Shown: one piece after another, positions 1 to 7,830 of the stretch
Numbering within the stretch: the stretch's first letter is position 1
How the letters are laid out: every line of letters begins with the position of its first letter
DNA from: Pseudacidovorax sp. RU35E
GTDB taxonomy: Bacteria; Pseudomonadota; Gammaproteobacteria; Burkholderiales; Burkholderiaceae_C
Assembly (NCBI RefSeq): GCF_900156165.1
Contig: NZ_FTMY01000004.1
Coordinates: 186,001 to 250,000 of the forward strand
Reading direction: 5' to 3'
DNA length: 64,000 nucleotides
Program-made: the position numbers and the translations under genes
The notes under the pieces: generated by a model
Told to the model about the DNA's origin: nothing
The model's database searches: none
The model's input: the letters and a program-made list of their open reading frames with translations, nothing else

Positions 1-483
1 GAAGCCGCCCGCTGGGCGCCGTCGGCCTACAACATCCAACCCTGGCGCTTCGTGTTCGCGCGCCGCGGCACCGATGCCTGGACGCCCATCTTCGACAGCC
101 TGGTCGAGTTCAACCGGATGTGGAGCCAGCGCGCCGCCGCGCTGGTGGTGATCGTCTCGGCCCGCGAGGCCCTGTTCCCGGGCAAGACCGAGCCGGTGCC
201 CAACCCCTCGCATGCCTTCGACGCCGGCGCGGCCTGGGCCAGCCTGGCTTTCCAGGCGCAGCTGTCGGGCTGGTCGGCCCATGCCATGGCCGGCTTCGAC
301 GCCGACAGACTGCGTACCGCCATCGCCCTGCCCGAGGGCTATGCCATCGACACCGTGGTGGCCGTGGGCCGCAAGGGCGACCCGGCCGTGCTGCCCGAGG
401 GCGTGCGCGCCCGCGAGCTGCCCAGCGACCGCCGGCCGCTCGCCGACTCGGCCTTCGAGGGCCGCTTCGGCGCGCAGGGCTGA
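1..483 (+). CDS. Nitroreductase family protein, 3' part only
   Basis: The reading frame is open from the first base of the window and ends at a TGA, so about 160 C-terminal residues are present and the start lies upstream. The motif ARWAPSAYNIQPWRF near the left edge is the FMN-contacting arginine/serine/asparagine segment of nitroreductase-fold proteins (usual length near 200 residues), so perhaps 30-40 residues are missing. These cytoplasmic flavoproteins reduce nitro compounds, quinones or similar electrophiles with NAD(P)H. The substrate cannot be told. The ATG at position 52 is internal to the conserved domain and is not the true start. The next gene on the same strand begins about 90 bases later and is unrelated. 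Confidence 0.8.
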   Translation, partial: EAARWAPSAYNIQPWRFVFARRGTDAWTPIFDSLVEFNRMWSQRAAALVVIVSAREALFPGKTEPVPNPSHAFDAGAAWASLAFQAQLSGWSAHAMAGFDADRLRTAIALPEGYAIDTVVAVGRKGDPAVLPEGVRARELPSDRRPLADSAFEGRFGAQG

Positions 484-572
484 GGCCGGGCCGGCGGAGC
501 CCCGGCGCGTTCGTGTGCTTTTTCACGTTTAATGGCCCCCTTCGGGTCATTACGCTCAACGCGCTTCGTGCC

Positions 573-2810
573 ATGCACATTCCTTTTTCCCGCCCCCTGA
601 CCGCCACGCTGGTCGCCGCTGCCGGCTGGCTCACCGGCTGCGGCGGCGGCTCCAGCCCCACCTTCACGCTCGCCGCACCGGCGCCGCAGCCGCCCTCGGC
701 AGGCACGCCGGCCCCTGCGCCTGCGCCTGCGCCTGGCGGGCAGGTGTCGCCGACCCGCACGGTCGCCTTCGACCCTGCGCGGTGCACCCTGCAGGCGGGC
801 GCGCCCTACGGCCAGACGGCGGGCATCGCCGGCACCAATGTGATGGTCACCTCGGCCGACGTGCAGGCCTCGCTGGCCGGCTGCCGGATCCTCGCCTCCG
901 GCGGCTCCGCCATCGATGCAGCCATTGCGGTACAGGCCATGCTCAACGTGACCGAGCCCTTCGCCTCGGGGCTGGGCGGCGGCACGGTCATCACCTACTA
1001 CGACGCCGCCACGAAGAAGGTGCGCGCCTTCGATGGCTTCTCGTCCGCGCCGGCCACCACGGGCGGCGTGGCGGACATCTACCGCGCCGTGGCGCAGGAC
1101 GTGAGCACCACGGGCGGCTTCAACGTCTGCAAAAGCGGGCTCACCGCGGGCGCCAGCATCTCCTCGCAGCAGGGCAACACCAACATCTCGGCCCGTGCCG
1201 CCGGGGTGCCCGGCACGCTGGCCGTGCTGGACCTCGTGCACAAGTCCTATGGCCGGCTGGCCTGGAACAGGCTGTGGGACGAGAGCATCGCCACGGCCAG
1301 CAACGGCTTCCCGATGACGGCGTACATGTACCAGACGCTGTATTCCGATTCGGGCGAGTTCGACGACGACGGCAACCTGGTGTCGGCCGGCAGCGGCGTG
1401 TCCGCCTGGGTCAACTCGGCCGGCACCGCCCGCGGCGCGGCCCGCTGCAAGTACCCGGACATCAATGCCCGCTACTGCCTGCCGTCGGACGCCACGCAGC
1501 AGAAGCCGCTGCCGGTGGGCACGCTCATCAGGAACGCCGAGCTGGCCGCCACCCTGACCAAGGTGCGCGATGGCGGCGCCGCCGCCTTCTACGACCCGGC
1601 CGGCACCATCGCGCCGGCCATCGTCGACAAGCTCACCGCCAAGCAGTTGCCTTGCGCATCGCTGCTGCCTGCGGCCGGCACGGTGAATGCGCCCAGCACC
1701 GCCGGCACCATCGCCCGCATTCCCAGCCTGATGACGGCGGCCGACTTCGCGAGCTATCGGGCCGTGGAGCGCAAGCCGCTGGTGGGCTCGCGCTTCGGCA
1801 TGACCATCTACACGCAGCCGGCACCCTCCTTCGGCGGTGTGGTCACGCTCTACAACCTGGGCCTGATGGAGCGCAAGGCCATCGCCAGCGTCGGCTTCAA
1901 CAGCACGCCATGGCTGCACCTGCTCACGGAAGGCAGCCGCCTCGCCAATGCCGACCGGCGCAACATCGTGGGCGATCCGGCGTACTCCAACGTCAATGCC
2001 CGCGTGGGTGTGCTGCTGTCGCCCGCCTACCTGGACGGCCGCGCCGCGCTGATCACCGGCACGGCCCTGGCGACGGTGCCCACGGGCGGCACGACCGAGG
2101 GCGTGCCGGCCTTCGGTGCCACCGACCCCACGGTCTATGACCCCATGGCCCGCGCGCCCGGCGCCCCGGTGGTGCTGGCCCGCGCGGCGGCGCCGCGCAG
2201 GGCCGCACCCGGCCAGCCGGACGCGCGCAGCGAGGACTGGAACACCACCAGCAACGTCGCCGTGATCGACGGCTGGGGCAATGCGCTGTCGATGACCACC
2301 ACCATCAACACGCACTGGGGCGCGCACATCGAGGCGGCGGGCATGATGATCAACAACGTCATGTCCAACTTCTCGGCCAGCACGCCCGGCCTGGACGTCA
2401 ACGGCTACGCGGCCTTCAAGCGCCCGCGCAGTTCCATCGCACCGGCCATCGCCTTCGATGCGGATGGCCGACTGCGGCTGGTGTGGGGCTCGGCCGGTGG
2501 CGGCCCGATCCCCGACTACATCGTCAAGACCTTCCTGGGCCACATGGTCTACGGCATGGACCTGCAGGCCGCGATCAACGCCGACAACTTCACCGGCCAG
2601 AACGGCATCGCCCAACTGGAGGCCGGCAAGCCCATCGCGGCCGAGGTGGCACGGCTGATCAGCGACTACGGCAACACCAGCGGCAACGCGCAGATCACCG
2701 GGCTCACCAGCGGGCTGTCGGGGATCGCCGTGGGCTACGACGCCAACGGCTTCCCGGTGTATCGCGGTGCGGCGGACAACCGCCGCAACGGGGGCGCCAG
2801 CGGGTATTGA
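573..2810 (+). CDS. ggt: Gamma-glutamyltransferase, lipoprotein type
   Basis: The protein has 745 residues, longer than the usual ~580. It opens with a signal peptide ending in the lipobox LTGC, then a Gly/Ser stretch and an Ala/Pro linker with PAPAPAPAP, so it is probably anchored in the envelope. The rest follows the gamma-glutamyltransferase order: GGSAIDAAIAVQAMLNV, the ASGLGGG segment, and the autoprocessing site NTTSNVAVID, whose first Thr (about residue 558) would become the nucleophile of the small subunit. MTTTINTHWG and a GSAGGG-like pocket follow. The family cleaves or transfers the gamma-glutamyl group of glutathione and similar peptides. An ATG at 573 gives a proper signal peptide, whereas the upstream open frame does not. 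It converges on the next gene with only 22 bases between them. Confidence 0.9.
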   Translation: MHIPFSRPLTATLVAAAGWLTGCGGGSSPTFTLAAPAPQPPSAGTPAPAPAPAPGGQVSPTRTVAFDPARCTLQAGAPYGQTAGIAGTNVMVTSADVQASLAGCRILASGGSAIDAAIAVQAMLNVTEPFASGLGGGTVITYYDAATKKVRAFDGFSSAPATTGGVADIYRAVAQDVSTTGGFNVCKSGLTAGASISSQQGNTNISARAAGVPGTLAVLDLVHKSYGRLAWNRLWDESIATASNGFPMTAYMYQTLYSDSGEFDDDGNLVSAGSGVSAWVNSAGTARGAARCKYPDINARYCLPSDATQQKPLPVGTLIRNAELAATLTKVRDGGAAAFYDPAGTIAPAIVDKLTAKQLPCASLLPAAGTVNAPSTAGTIARIPSLMTAADFASYRAVERKPLVGSRFGMTIYTQPAPSFGGVVTLYNLGLMERKAIASVGFNSTPWLHLLTEGSRLANADRRNIVGDPAYSNVNARVGVLLSPAYLDGRAALITGTALATVPTGGTTEGVPAFGATDPTVYDPMARAPGAPVVLARAAAPRRAAPGQPDARSEDWNTTSNVAVIDGWGNALSMTTTINTHWGAHIEAAGMMINNVMSNFSASTPGLDVNGYAAFKRPRSSIAPAIAFDADGRLRLVWGSAGGGPIPDYIVKTFLGHMVYGMDLQAAINADNFTGQNGIAQLEAGKPIAAEVARLISDYGNTSGNAQITGLTSGLSGIAVGYDANGFPVYRGAADNRRNGGASGY

Positions 2811-2832
2811 GGGCTGGCCGGGAGGGCCGGGT

Positions 2833-4143
2833 TCAGGCCAGCAGCGGCCGATAGCGCTGGATGAACCTGTCCACGGCCCCCACGAGCTTCTCGATGGCCT
2901 CGTCCGTCACGGGCAAGGACAGCACCATGAAGCCGCGCGGCGAGATGTAGATGCCCTGCGCCAGCAGATGGAAGAAGAACAGCTGGCGCAACCTCGGGTC
3001 GGCCGCGGCCAGGTCTTCCGACCGCAGCAGCGGCCCGCGCACGAAGTGGGCATTCATCGCCGACCCCACGCCGGTGAACTGCATCGCGACGTCGCTTGCG
3101 GTGCACAGCGCGTTGAGCCGCTGGCGCAGTGCCTCGCCCCGGGCCGACAGATGCGCCGCCGCCTCGGGCGGATACAGGCGCGTCAGGCCCGCATGGCCGG
3201 CGGCCATGGTCACCACGTTGTTGTTGAAGGTGCCCGAATGGAGCAGGGGGCCGCCGCGGGGGTCGAACAGGGCCATGATGTCGGCCCGTCCGCCGAAGGC
3301 CCCGAAGGACATGCCGCCGCCGATGTACTTGCCGAGCGTGGTGATGTCCGCACGGACGCCCGCCTGCATGAACAGGCCCTGCGGCGCGAGCCGCGACACC
3401 ATCACCTCGTCGGCGATGAGCAGGGCGCCCGATTCGTTGGTGGCCTCGCGCAATGCGGCCAGGAAGCCGGGCGCGGCGGGAATGCAGCCGCTGGCGCCGA
3501 GCATCGGCTCGACGAGCACGGCGGCGATCTCGGCGGCGTGTGCGCGGATCTCGGCGCGCGCGCGCTCGATGTCGTTGTAGGGCAGCACCAGGAAGTCGAA
3601 GGGCACGGTCGTCGGCGCCGCGGTCGTGCCGAAGCCCAGCACCCCGCCGTGGTAGCCGCCCGTGAACACCACGATCCGGCGGCGCCCGGTGAAGTGCAGG
3701 GCCGCCGTGATGGCCATGAGGTTGGCCTCGGTGCCCGAATTGGTGAAGCGCACCTGTTCGACCTGCGGGAAGCGCTCGCACAGCAGCCGTGCCAGCTTGC
3801 CTTCGTAGAGGTTGTGGCCCGTGAGGTTGATGCCGTTGTCCATGGCCGCCAGCACGGCCTCGCGGATCTCGGGCGCAGAGTGGCCGTACACGCCAGCGGT
3901 GTATTCGGCGATGAAGTCGCTGTAGGTGTGACCGTCCAGGTCGGTCAGCTCGGCGCCCCGGCCGCTGGCCATGGTGAGCGGGAACGGGGCATAGAAGAGC
4001 ACCGAGCGGCTGTTGCCGCCGGGCATGTCGCGGGTCTGCTGCTCGAACTGGCGCGCACTGGCGGGGTTGCGTTCGACGAAATCGGTCTTGAGCGCGTCGA
4101 GCGCCTGGTCGAGGTTCAGGTGGGTCTTGTCAGAAGGCGTCAT
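2833..4143 (-). CDS. Class III aminotransferase, glutamate-1-semialdehyde aminomutase-like
   Basis: The protein has 436 residues and the fold-type I PLP order: TNSGTEANLMA for cofactor phosphate binding, a central LIADEV Asp, and the Schiff-base lysine in TTLGKYIGGGMSFGAFGG (about residue 272). The TLGKxIGGG context is closest to glutamate-1-semialdehyde aminomutases. The neighbourhood is catabolic, however (a fumarase-family lyase and a Bug receptor upstream on the same strand), and the CYHGH-type loop of HemL is replaced by FTGGYHGG. I infer an amino-acid or amine transaminase rather than haem synthesis. The ATG at 4143 is preceded by GAGGA. An earlier in-frame start at 4194 lacks such a site. 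It is the last gene of the operon. Confidence 0.8.
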   Translation of the reverse strand: MTPSDKTHLNLDQALDALKTDFVERNPASARQFEQQTRDMPGGNSRSVLFYAPFPLTMASGRGAELTDLDGHTYSDFIAEYTAGVYGHSAPEIREAVLAAMDNGINLTGHNLYEGKLARLLCERFPQVEQVRFTNSGTEANLMAITAALHFTGRRRIVVFTGGYHGGVLGFGTTAAPTTVPFDFLVLPYNDIERARAEIRAHAAEIAAVLVEPMLGASGCIPAAPGFLAALREATNESGALLIADEVMVSRLAPQGLFMQAGVRADITTLGKYIGGGMSFGAFGGRADIMALFDPRGGPLLHSGTFNNNVVTMAAGHAGLTRLYPPEAAAHLSARGEALRQRLNALCTASDVAMQFTGVGSAMNAHFVRGPLLRSEDLAAADPRLRQLFFFHLLAQGIYISPRGFMVLSLPVTDEAIEKLVGAVDRFIQRYRPLLA

Positions 4144-4260
4144 CGGAAGTCCTCGCGCGATCCTAGGTTCGGCCCCCACCCCCGACAAGCGCATCCCTGT
4201 GAAACCATCGTTGCGTTTGGCGCAAACGAATGCCCATCCACCCGCGCGGGATCACCGCAT

Positions 4261-5604
4261 TCAGCCCGCTGCGCGCGGCGTCCGCGGGTGCACCCGCGCC
4301 ACGGCCGCGTCGGCGATCGCCACCGCCTGGCCCAGGTGGCTTGTGGCGTCGAACAGGCCCGGCAGTTCGGCCAGCAGCGGCGCCAGCGTGGCATCGGCCT
4401 GGGCCGCCTGCTGCAGCGAGCAGCCCTGCGCCTGCGCGGTGCGGGTGAGCTGCTTCATCTTCTCGTGCGCGGTGTGCTTGCCCAGGTGGCCGGCCAGGGC
4501 GAAGGTGATGGCTTCCGACAGCACCAGGCCCCGGCTGCGCGCGAGGTTGGCGGCCATGTTCTGCGGCATGACGACCAGCACGTCCAGCAGTTGCTGGAGC
4601 GTCGCCAGCAGGTCGGCCATGCCGACGCACATGTCGCGCAGCACCTCGCCATGCTGGGCCGAGTCGCGCTCGTACACGATGCCGATCCACGCCAGCAGCG
4701 GCTGCAGACGCGCGCTCACTTCCCGCGAACGCGACACCACCTCGATGCTCAGCGAGGGGTTGCTCTTGTGCGGCATCGTCGAGGAGCCGACCGCGCCCGT
4801 GGCCTCCCGCAGCTCGTCCAGGTCGTCGCCGCACAGCAGGAAGATCTCCTGGCCGACGTGGCCCGCGGTGGCGGCGGCCAGGGCCACCGCGCAACCGAAC
4901 TCGGCGAAGCGGTCGCGGCTGCCCTTCCAGTCCACACCCTCGGGCGTGTCCAGGCCCAGCTCGGCCATCACCTCGCGTTCGATGGCGGGGCCGGCGTCGC
5001 CGAAGGATGCATAGGTGCCCACGGCCCCGCTCAGGATGCCGGTGCGGTAGCGGGCCAGCCAGCCCTGCAGCCGTTCGATGCTGCGGCCATGCTCGGCGAG
5101 CCAGGTCGCCACCTTCATGCCGAAGGTGAAGGGCAGGGCGTGGCGGCCCAGCGTACGCGCCACCATGGGCGTGGCGCGGTGTTCGGCGGCGATGGCGGCC
5201 ATTCGCTCTTCGATGCCGCGCATCTGTGCCACCAGCTGCGCACCGGCCGCCTGCAGTTGCTGCACCAGCACCGTGTTGAAGAGGTCGGCCGTGGTGGCCC
5301 CGTAGTGCAGCCACTCGCGGCTTTCAGGCGCCAGTTGCCCGCGCCAGGTGTCGAGGATGGCCACCAGGGGATGGCCCACCTGCGCACGCCGGCGGGCCCA
5401 TTCGTCCTCGGGGAAGAAGGAGAGCTGCGCCTTGGCGGCCATGTCCTCGGCCGCGGCCTGCGGGATCAGTCCGCGCCGCGCCTGCACGCGGGCGAGCGCG
5501 GCCTCGAAGGCCAGGATGCCGGCCACGCTGGCGCGCGCCGAGAAGATCTGGCGCATTGCGGCGCCCTCGGGCGTGGCGCAGGCATCGTCGGACAGGCAGA
5601 GCAA
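4261..5604 (-). CDS. Fumarase/aspartase-superfamily lyase (PcaB / adenylosuccinate-lyase-like)
   Basis: The protein has 447 residues with the superfamily signature GSSTMPHKSNP at about residues 273-283 and the ATTADLFNT helix that contributes the active site. The opening segment ATPEGAAMRQIFS...FEAALARVQARRGLIP resembles 3-carboxy-cis,cis-muconate cycloisomerases and some C-N lyases. These enzymes add or remove amines or a carboxylate across a fumarate-like double bond in a homotetramer. The TTG start at 5604 is chosen because the family begins about 15 residues before MRxIFS and because GAGGACG stands nine bases upstream; the internal ATG at 5559 would cut the N-terminus. It lies 22 bases behind the Bug receptor gene. 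With no other protocatechuate genes nearby, true PcaB activity is unlikely. Confidence 0.82.
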   Translation of the reverse strand: MLCLSDDACATPEGAAMRQIFSARASVAGILAFEAALARVQARRGLIPQAAAEDMAAKAQLSFFPEDEWARRRAQVGHPLVAILDTWRGQLAPESREWLHYGATTADLFNTVLVQQLQAAGAQLVAQMRGIEERMAAIAAEHRATPMVARTLGRHALPFTFGMKVATWLAEHGRSIERLQGWLARYRTGILSGAVGTYASFGDAGPAIEREVMAELGLDTPEGVDWKGSRDRFAEFGCAVALAAATAGHVGQEIFLLCGDDLDELREATGAVGSSTMPHKSNPSLSIEVVSRSREVSARLQPLLAWIGIVYERDSAQHGEVLRDMCVGMADLLATLQQLLDVLVVMPQNMAANLARSRGLVLSEAITFALAGHLGKHTAHEKMKQLTRTAQAQGCSLQQAAQADATLAPLLAELPGLFDATSHLGQAVAIADAAVARVHPRTPRAAG

Positions 5605-5626
5605 GGCGGTCGTCCTCGGCGTGGGA

Positions 5627-6634
5627 TCAGCGGTCGAGCTTCACCGTGGCGGCGAGCTTGCGGTAGCGGGCGTCTTCGCGGGTCATGAGCTCGCCGAACT
5701 GCACCGGCGTGCCCGGCTCCACCCGGAAGCCCAGCTTGGCCAGGCCATCGCGCACCTCGGGCTTGGCCAGGGTCTGCGTCAGGGCTGCATTCATGGTCGC
5801 GATCACGGCGGCCGGTGTCCTGGCCGGCGCCAGCACGCCCAGCCAGGCATCGGTGGTGAAGCCCTTGATCTCGCGGCCTTCGTTGATGGTGGCGATGTCC
5901 CTGGAACGCTCGTCGCGGTTCAGGCTCATCAGGCCGAGGGACTTCATCTTGCCCTCCTGGATGTAGCCGACGGCCGACGGCAGCGTCACCACGGCCAGGT
6001 CGACCTGGCCGCCCAGCAGGTCGGCGTTGAGCGGCGCGGCGCCCTTGTAGGGTACGGTGAGCCAGTCGACCTTGGCCTGGCTCGCCAGCAGGGCGGTGGC
6101 GACATGCTGCAGCGTGCCCAGGCCGGGCACGCCCACGTTCAGGGTGCCGGGCTTCTGGCGCGCCAGGGCCAGCAGCTCGTCGATGGTGTTGGCCGGCAGC
6201 TTCGGATTGGCCACCAGCACGAAGGGCGTCACGCCGATCTCGCCGATGGGCGCCAGGTCCTGGTGCCGGTAGGGCGTGCCGGCGGTGAAGATGGGTGCCA
6301 GCACCACGTCGTTGACGGTGCCGGCCAGCAGCGTGTAGCCATCGGGCGCTGCGCGCACCACTTTCTGCGCCGCGATGGCGCCCGAGGCGCCGGCCACGTT
6401 GTCCACCACCACGGTCTGTCCGAGCGTCTGACCGAGGTGCTGCGCCACCAGTCGCGTGGCGGTGTCGGTGGCGCCGCCGGCCGGAAAAGGCACCACCAGG
6501 CTGATCGGCTTGGCCGGATAGGTCTGGGCGGCGGCCAGGCTGCCGGTGAGCGCCAGCGCGGCGCCGAGGGCGGCGCGGGCAAGAAGGGCACGGCGGGCGA
6601 GCCCGGCTCGGACGCAAGGGCGGAAGGTCTGCAT
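5627..6634 (-). CDS. Bug-family periplasmic receptor (tripartite tricarboxylate transporter type)
   Basis: The protein has 335 residues. It starts with an arginine-rich signal peptide ending near SLAAAQ, followed by the family opening YPAKPISLVVPFPAGGATD and the VVDNVAGASG and VPYKG segments typical of Bug (TctC-like) receptors. Such proteins bind carboxylates or other small acids in the periplasm and hand them to a TctAB-type permease, but no TctA or TctB gene is present in this window. It is the first gene of an operon with a lyase and an aminotransferase, so its ligand is probably the compound they degrade. The ATG at 6634 starts a normal signal peptide; an earlier in-frame start at 6760 is within the divergent regulator's promoter. 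Confidence 0.9.
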   Translation of the reverse strand: MQTFRPCVRAGLARRALLARAALGAALALTGSLAAAQTYPAKPISLVVPFPAGGATDTATRLVAQHLGQTLGQTVVVDNVAGASGAIAAQKVVRAAPDGYTLLAGTVNDVVLAPIFTAGTPYRHQDLAPIGEIGVTPFVLVANPKLPANTIDELLALARQKPGTLNVGVPGLGTLQHVATALLASQAKVDWLTVPYKGAAPLNADLLGGQVDLAVVTLPSAVGYIQEGKMKSLGLMSLNRDERSRDIATINEGREIKGFTTDAWLGVLAPARTPAAVIATMNAALTQTLAKPEVRDGLAKLGFRVEPGTPVQFGELMTREDARYRKLAATVKLDR

Positions 6635-6715
6635 GCGGTCGTCTCCGGCGGTGTGTTGTGCGGCGGATTCTTGGCGCGCGATGTCCAGGCAGCAACCCAC
6701 GACTGGGCCTAAGCT

Positions 6716-6730
6716 ATAGGGCTGCCCTAT
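6716..6730. promoter_or_regulatory. Perfect 15-bp palindrome, probable LysR operator
   Basis: ATAGGGC-T-GCCCTAT is a perfect inverted repeat with 7-bp arms and a single central base, placed in the 118-bp gap between the Bug gene start and the LysR gene start. Its form (ATA-centred arms around a GC core) fits a LysR recognition site. The regulator gene begins 22 bases further on, so binding here could control both directions. Confidence 0.6.
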
Positions 6731-6752
6731 GGGTGCTCCAACACGCGCTGCC

Positions 6753-7730
6753 ATGTCCATCTCTTCCGCCGACGCCCCTGCCGCCCTGGCCCGCCGGCTG
6801 CTGCACTACGTCCGCCCGCGCCAGTTGCAGCTGGTGGTGCGCATGGCCGAGCTGGGCGCCATGCAGAAGGCCGCCGCCGACCTGGGCATGAGCCAGCCCT
6901 CGGCCACCGAGGCGCTCAACCGGGTCGAGGCGCTGCTGGACCTGACGCTCTTCGACCGCCACGCCCGCGGCGTGCGCCTCACGCCCGAAGGTGCGCTGCT
7001 GCTGCCCGCCCTCAAGCGGGCCCTGGCGGCCATCGACCTGCTGGCCGGCGACGCGGCCCGCATCGCGGGCGGCGCGAGCGGCCTGGTGCGCATCGCCGGC
7101 ATCGCCGCGGCCAGCACCGCCGTGGCGGCGCCCGCGCTGCCGGCGATGTGCGCGGCGCAGCCCGCGCTGTGGATCGACTACCGCGAGATCGAGGCCGCCG
7201 ACATCGCGGCCCTGCTGCACGAACGCGCCGCGGACCTGGTGCTGTGCCGCGCCTCGGTGCAGGTGCCCGACGGCCACCGGTTCACGCCGCTGCGGCCCGA
7301 CCGCATCGGCCTCTATTGCGGCAGCGGCCATCCGCTTGCGCGGCTGCGGCGCCCGACGCTGGAGCGCTGCGCCCGGGAGACCTGGCTGCTGCCGCCCGAG
7401 GGTTCGCCTCCGCATGCGGCCTTCGCCGCGCTGTGCGAGCGGCTCGGCAGCAGCCCGGCGGTGGCGCGCGTGAGCACGCGCACGATGGCGCTCAGCGTCG
7501 CGCTGGTGTGCGAGCTCGGCCTGCTCTACGTGGGCCTGGGCAGCCACATGGACCGCTTCGTCGCGTCGGGCCGGCTGCACCGGCTGCCCATCGACGTGCC
7601 CGGCGCACCGGCACCTATCGGCTGCCTGCATCCGCAGCCGCCTGCCTCGGAGGCGGCGGCCACGGTGCTGGCGCACCTGGTGCGGTGGGGTGGGGGCGAG
7701 GGGCAGGCGGCCGGAGCCGGTGCGCCCTAG
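6753..7730 (+). CDS. LysR-family transcriptional regulator
   Basis: The protein has about 325 residues with the N-terminal LysR helix-turn-helix (QLQLVVRMAELGAMQKAAAD, then LGMSQPSATEALNRVEALL, LFDRHARGVRLTPEG), followed by a ligand-binding periplasmic-protein-like domain. It is divergent from the Bug/lyase/aminotransferase operon and very likely controls it in response to a pathway compound. The ATG at 6753 is preferred over the one at 6729, because the latter lies inside the palindromic operator. The C-terminus ends in a Gly/Ala-rich tail. The best guess of relatives is the GbpR/galactose-binding-protein-regulator side of the LysR family, but this is not secure. Confidence 0.85.
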   Translation: MSISSADAPAALARRLLHYVRPRQLQLVVRMAELGAMQKAAADLGMSQPSATEALNRVEALLDLTLFDRHARGVRLTPEGALLLPALKRALAAIDLLAGDAARIAGGASGLVRIAGIAAASTAVAAPALPAMCAAQPALWIDYREIEAADIAALLHERAADLVLCRASVQVPDGHRFTPLRPDRIGLYCGSGHPLARLRRPTLERCARETWLLPPEGSPPHAAFAALCERLGSSPAVARVSTRTMALSVALVCELGLLYVGLGSHMDRFVASGRLHRLPIDVPGAPAPIGCLHPQPPASEAAATVLAHLVRWGGGEGQAAGAGAP

Positions 7731-7830
7731 CGCCGGGCACCTGACGGCCGGCGGCTGAGGGTCCTGACCTACCCGGGCGGCGCAAGGCCTCCGCTAGCAT
7801 CGATCGGCCGATCACTGGAGGACCCGCCTC

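Noticed and set aside
52-483. Complete nitroreductase-like gene starting at the ATG at 52
   Set aside because: The conserved FMN-binding segment lies before that ATG in the same open frame, so the gene starts outside the window.
339-2615. Minus-strand open frame of 758 codons
   Set aside because: It is antisense to the gamma-glutamyltransferase gene, whose signal peptide and catalytic Thr are intact.
2833-4143. Haem biosynthesis gene hemL
   Set aside because: The loop around the substrate site differs from HemL and the gene is in a catabolic operon.
4261-5604. Protocatechuate pathway (pcaB) assignment
   Set aside because: No other pca gene is near, and the adjacent aminotransferase and receptor suggest a different substrate; only the superfamily is named.
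2767-5688. Plus-strand open frame of 973 codons
   Set aside because: It is antisense to the aminotransferase and lyase genes, both of which have full catalytic motifs; the translation is low-complexity.
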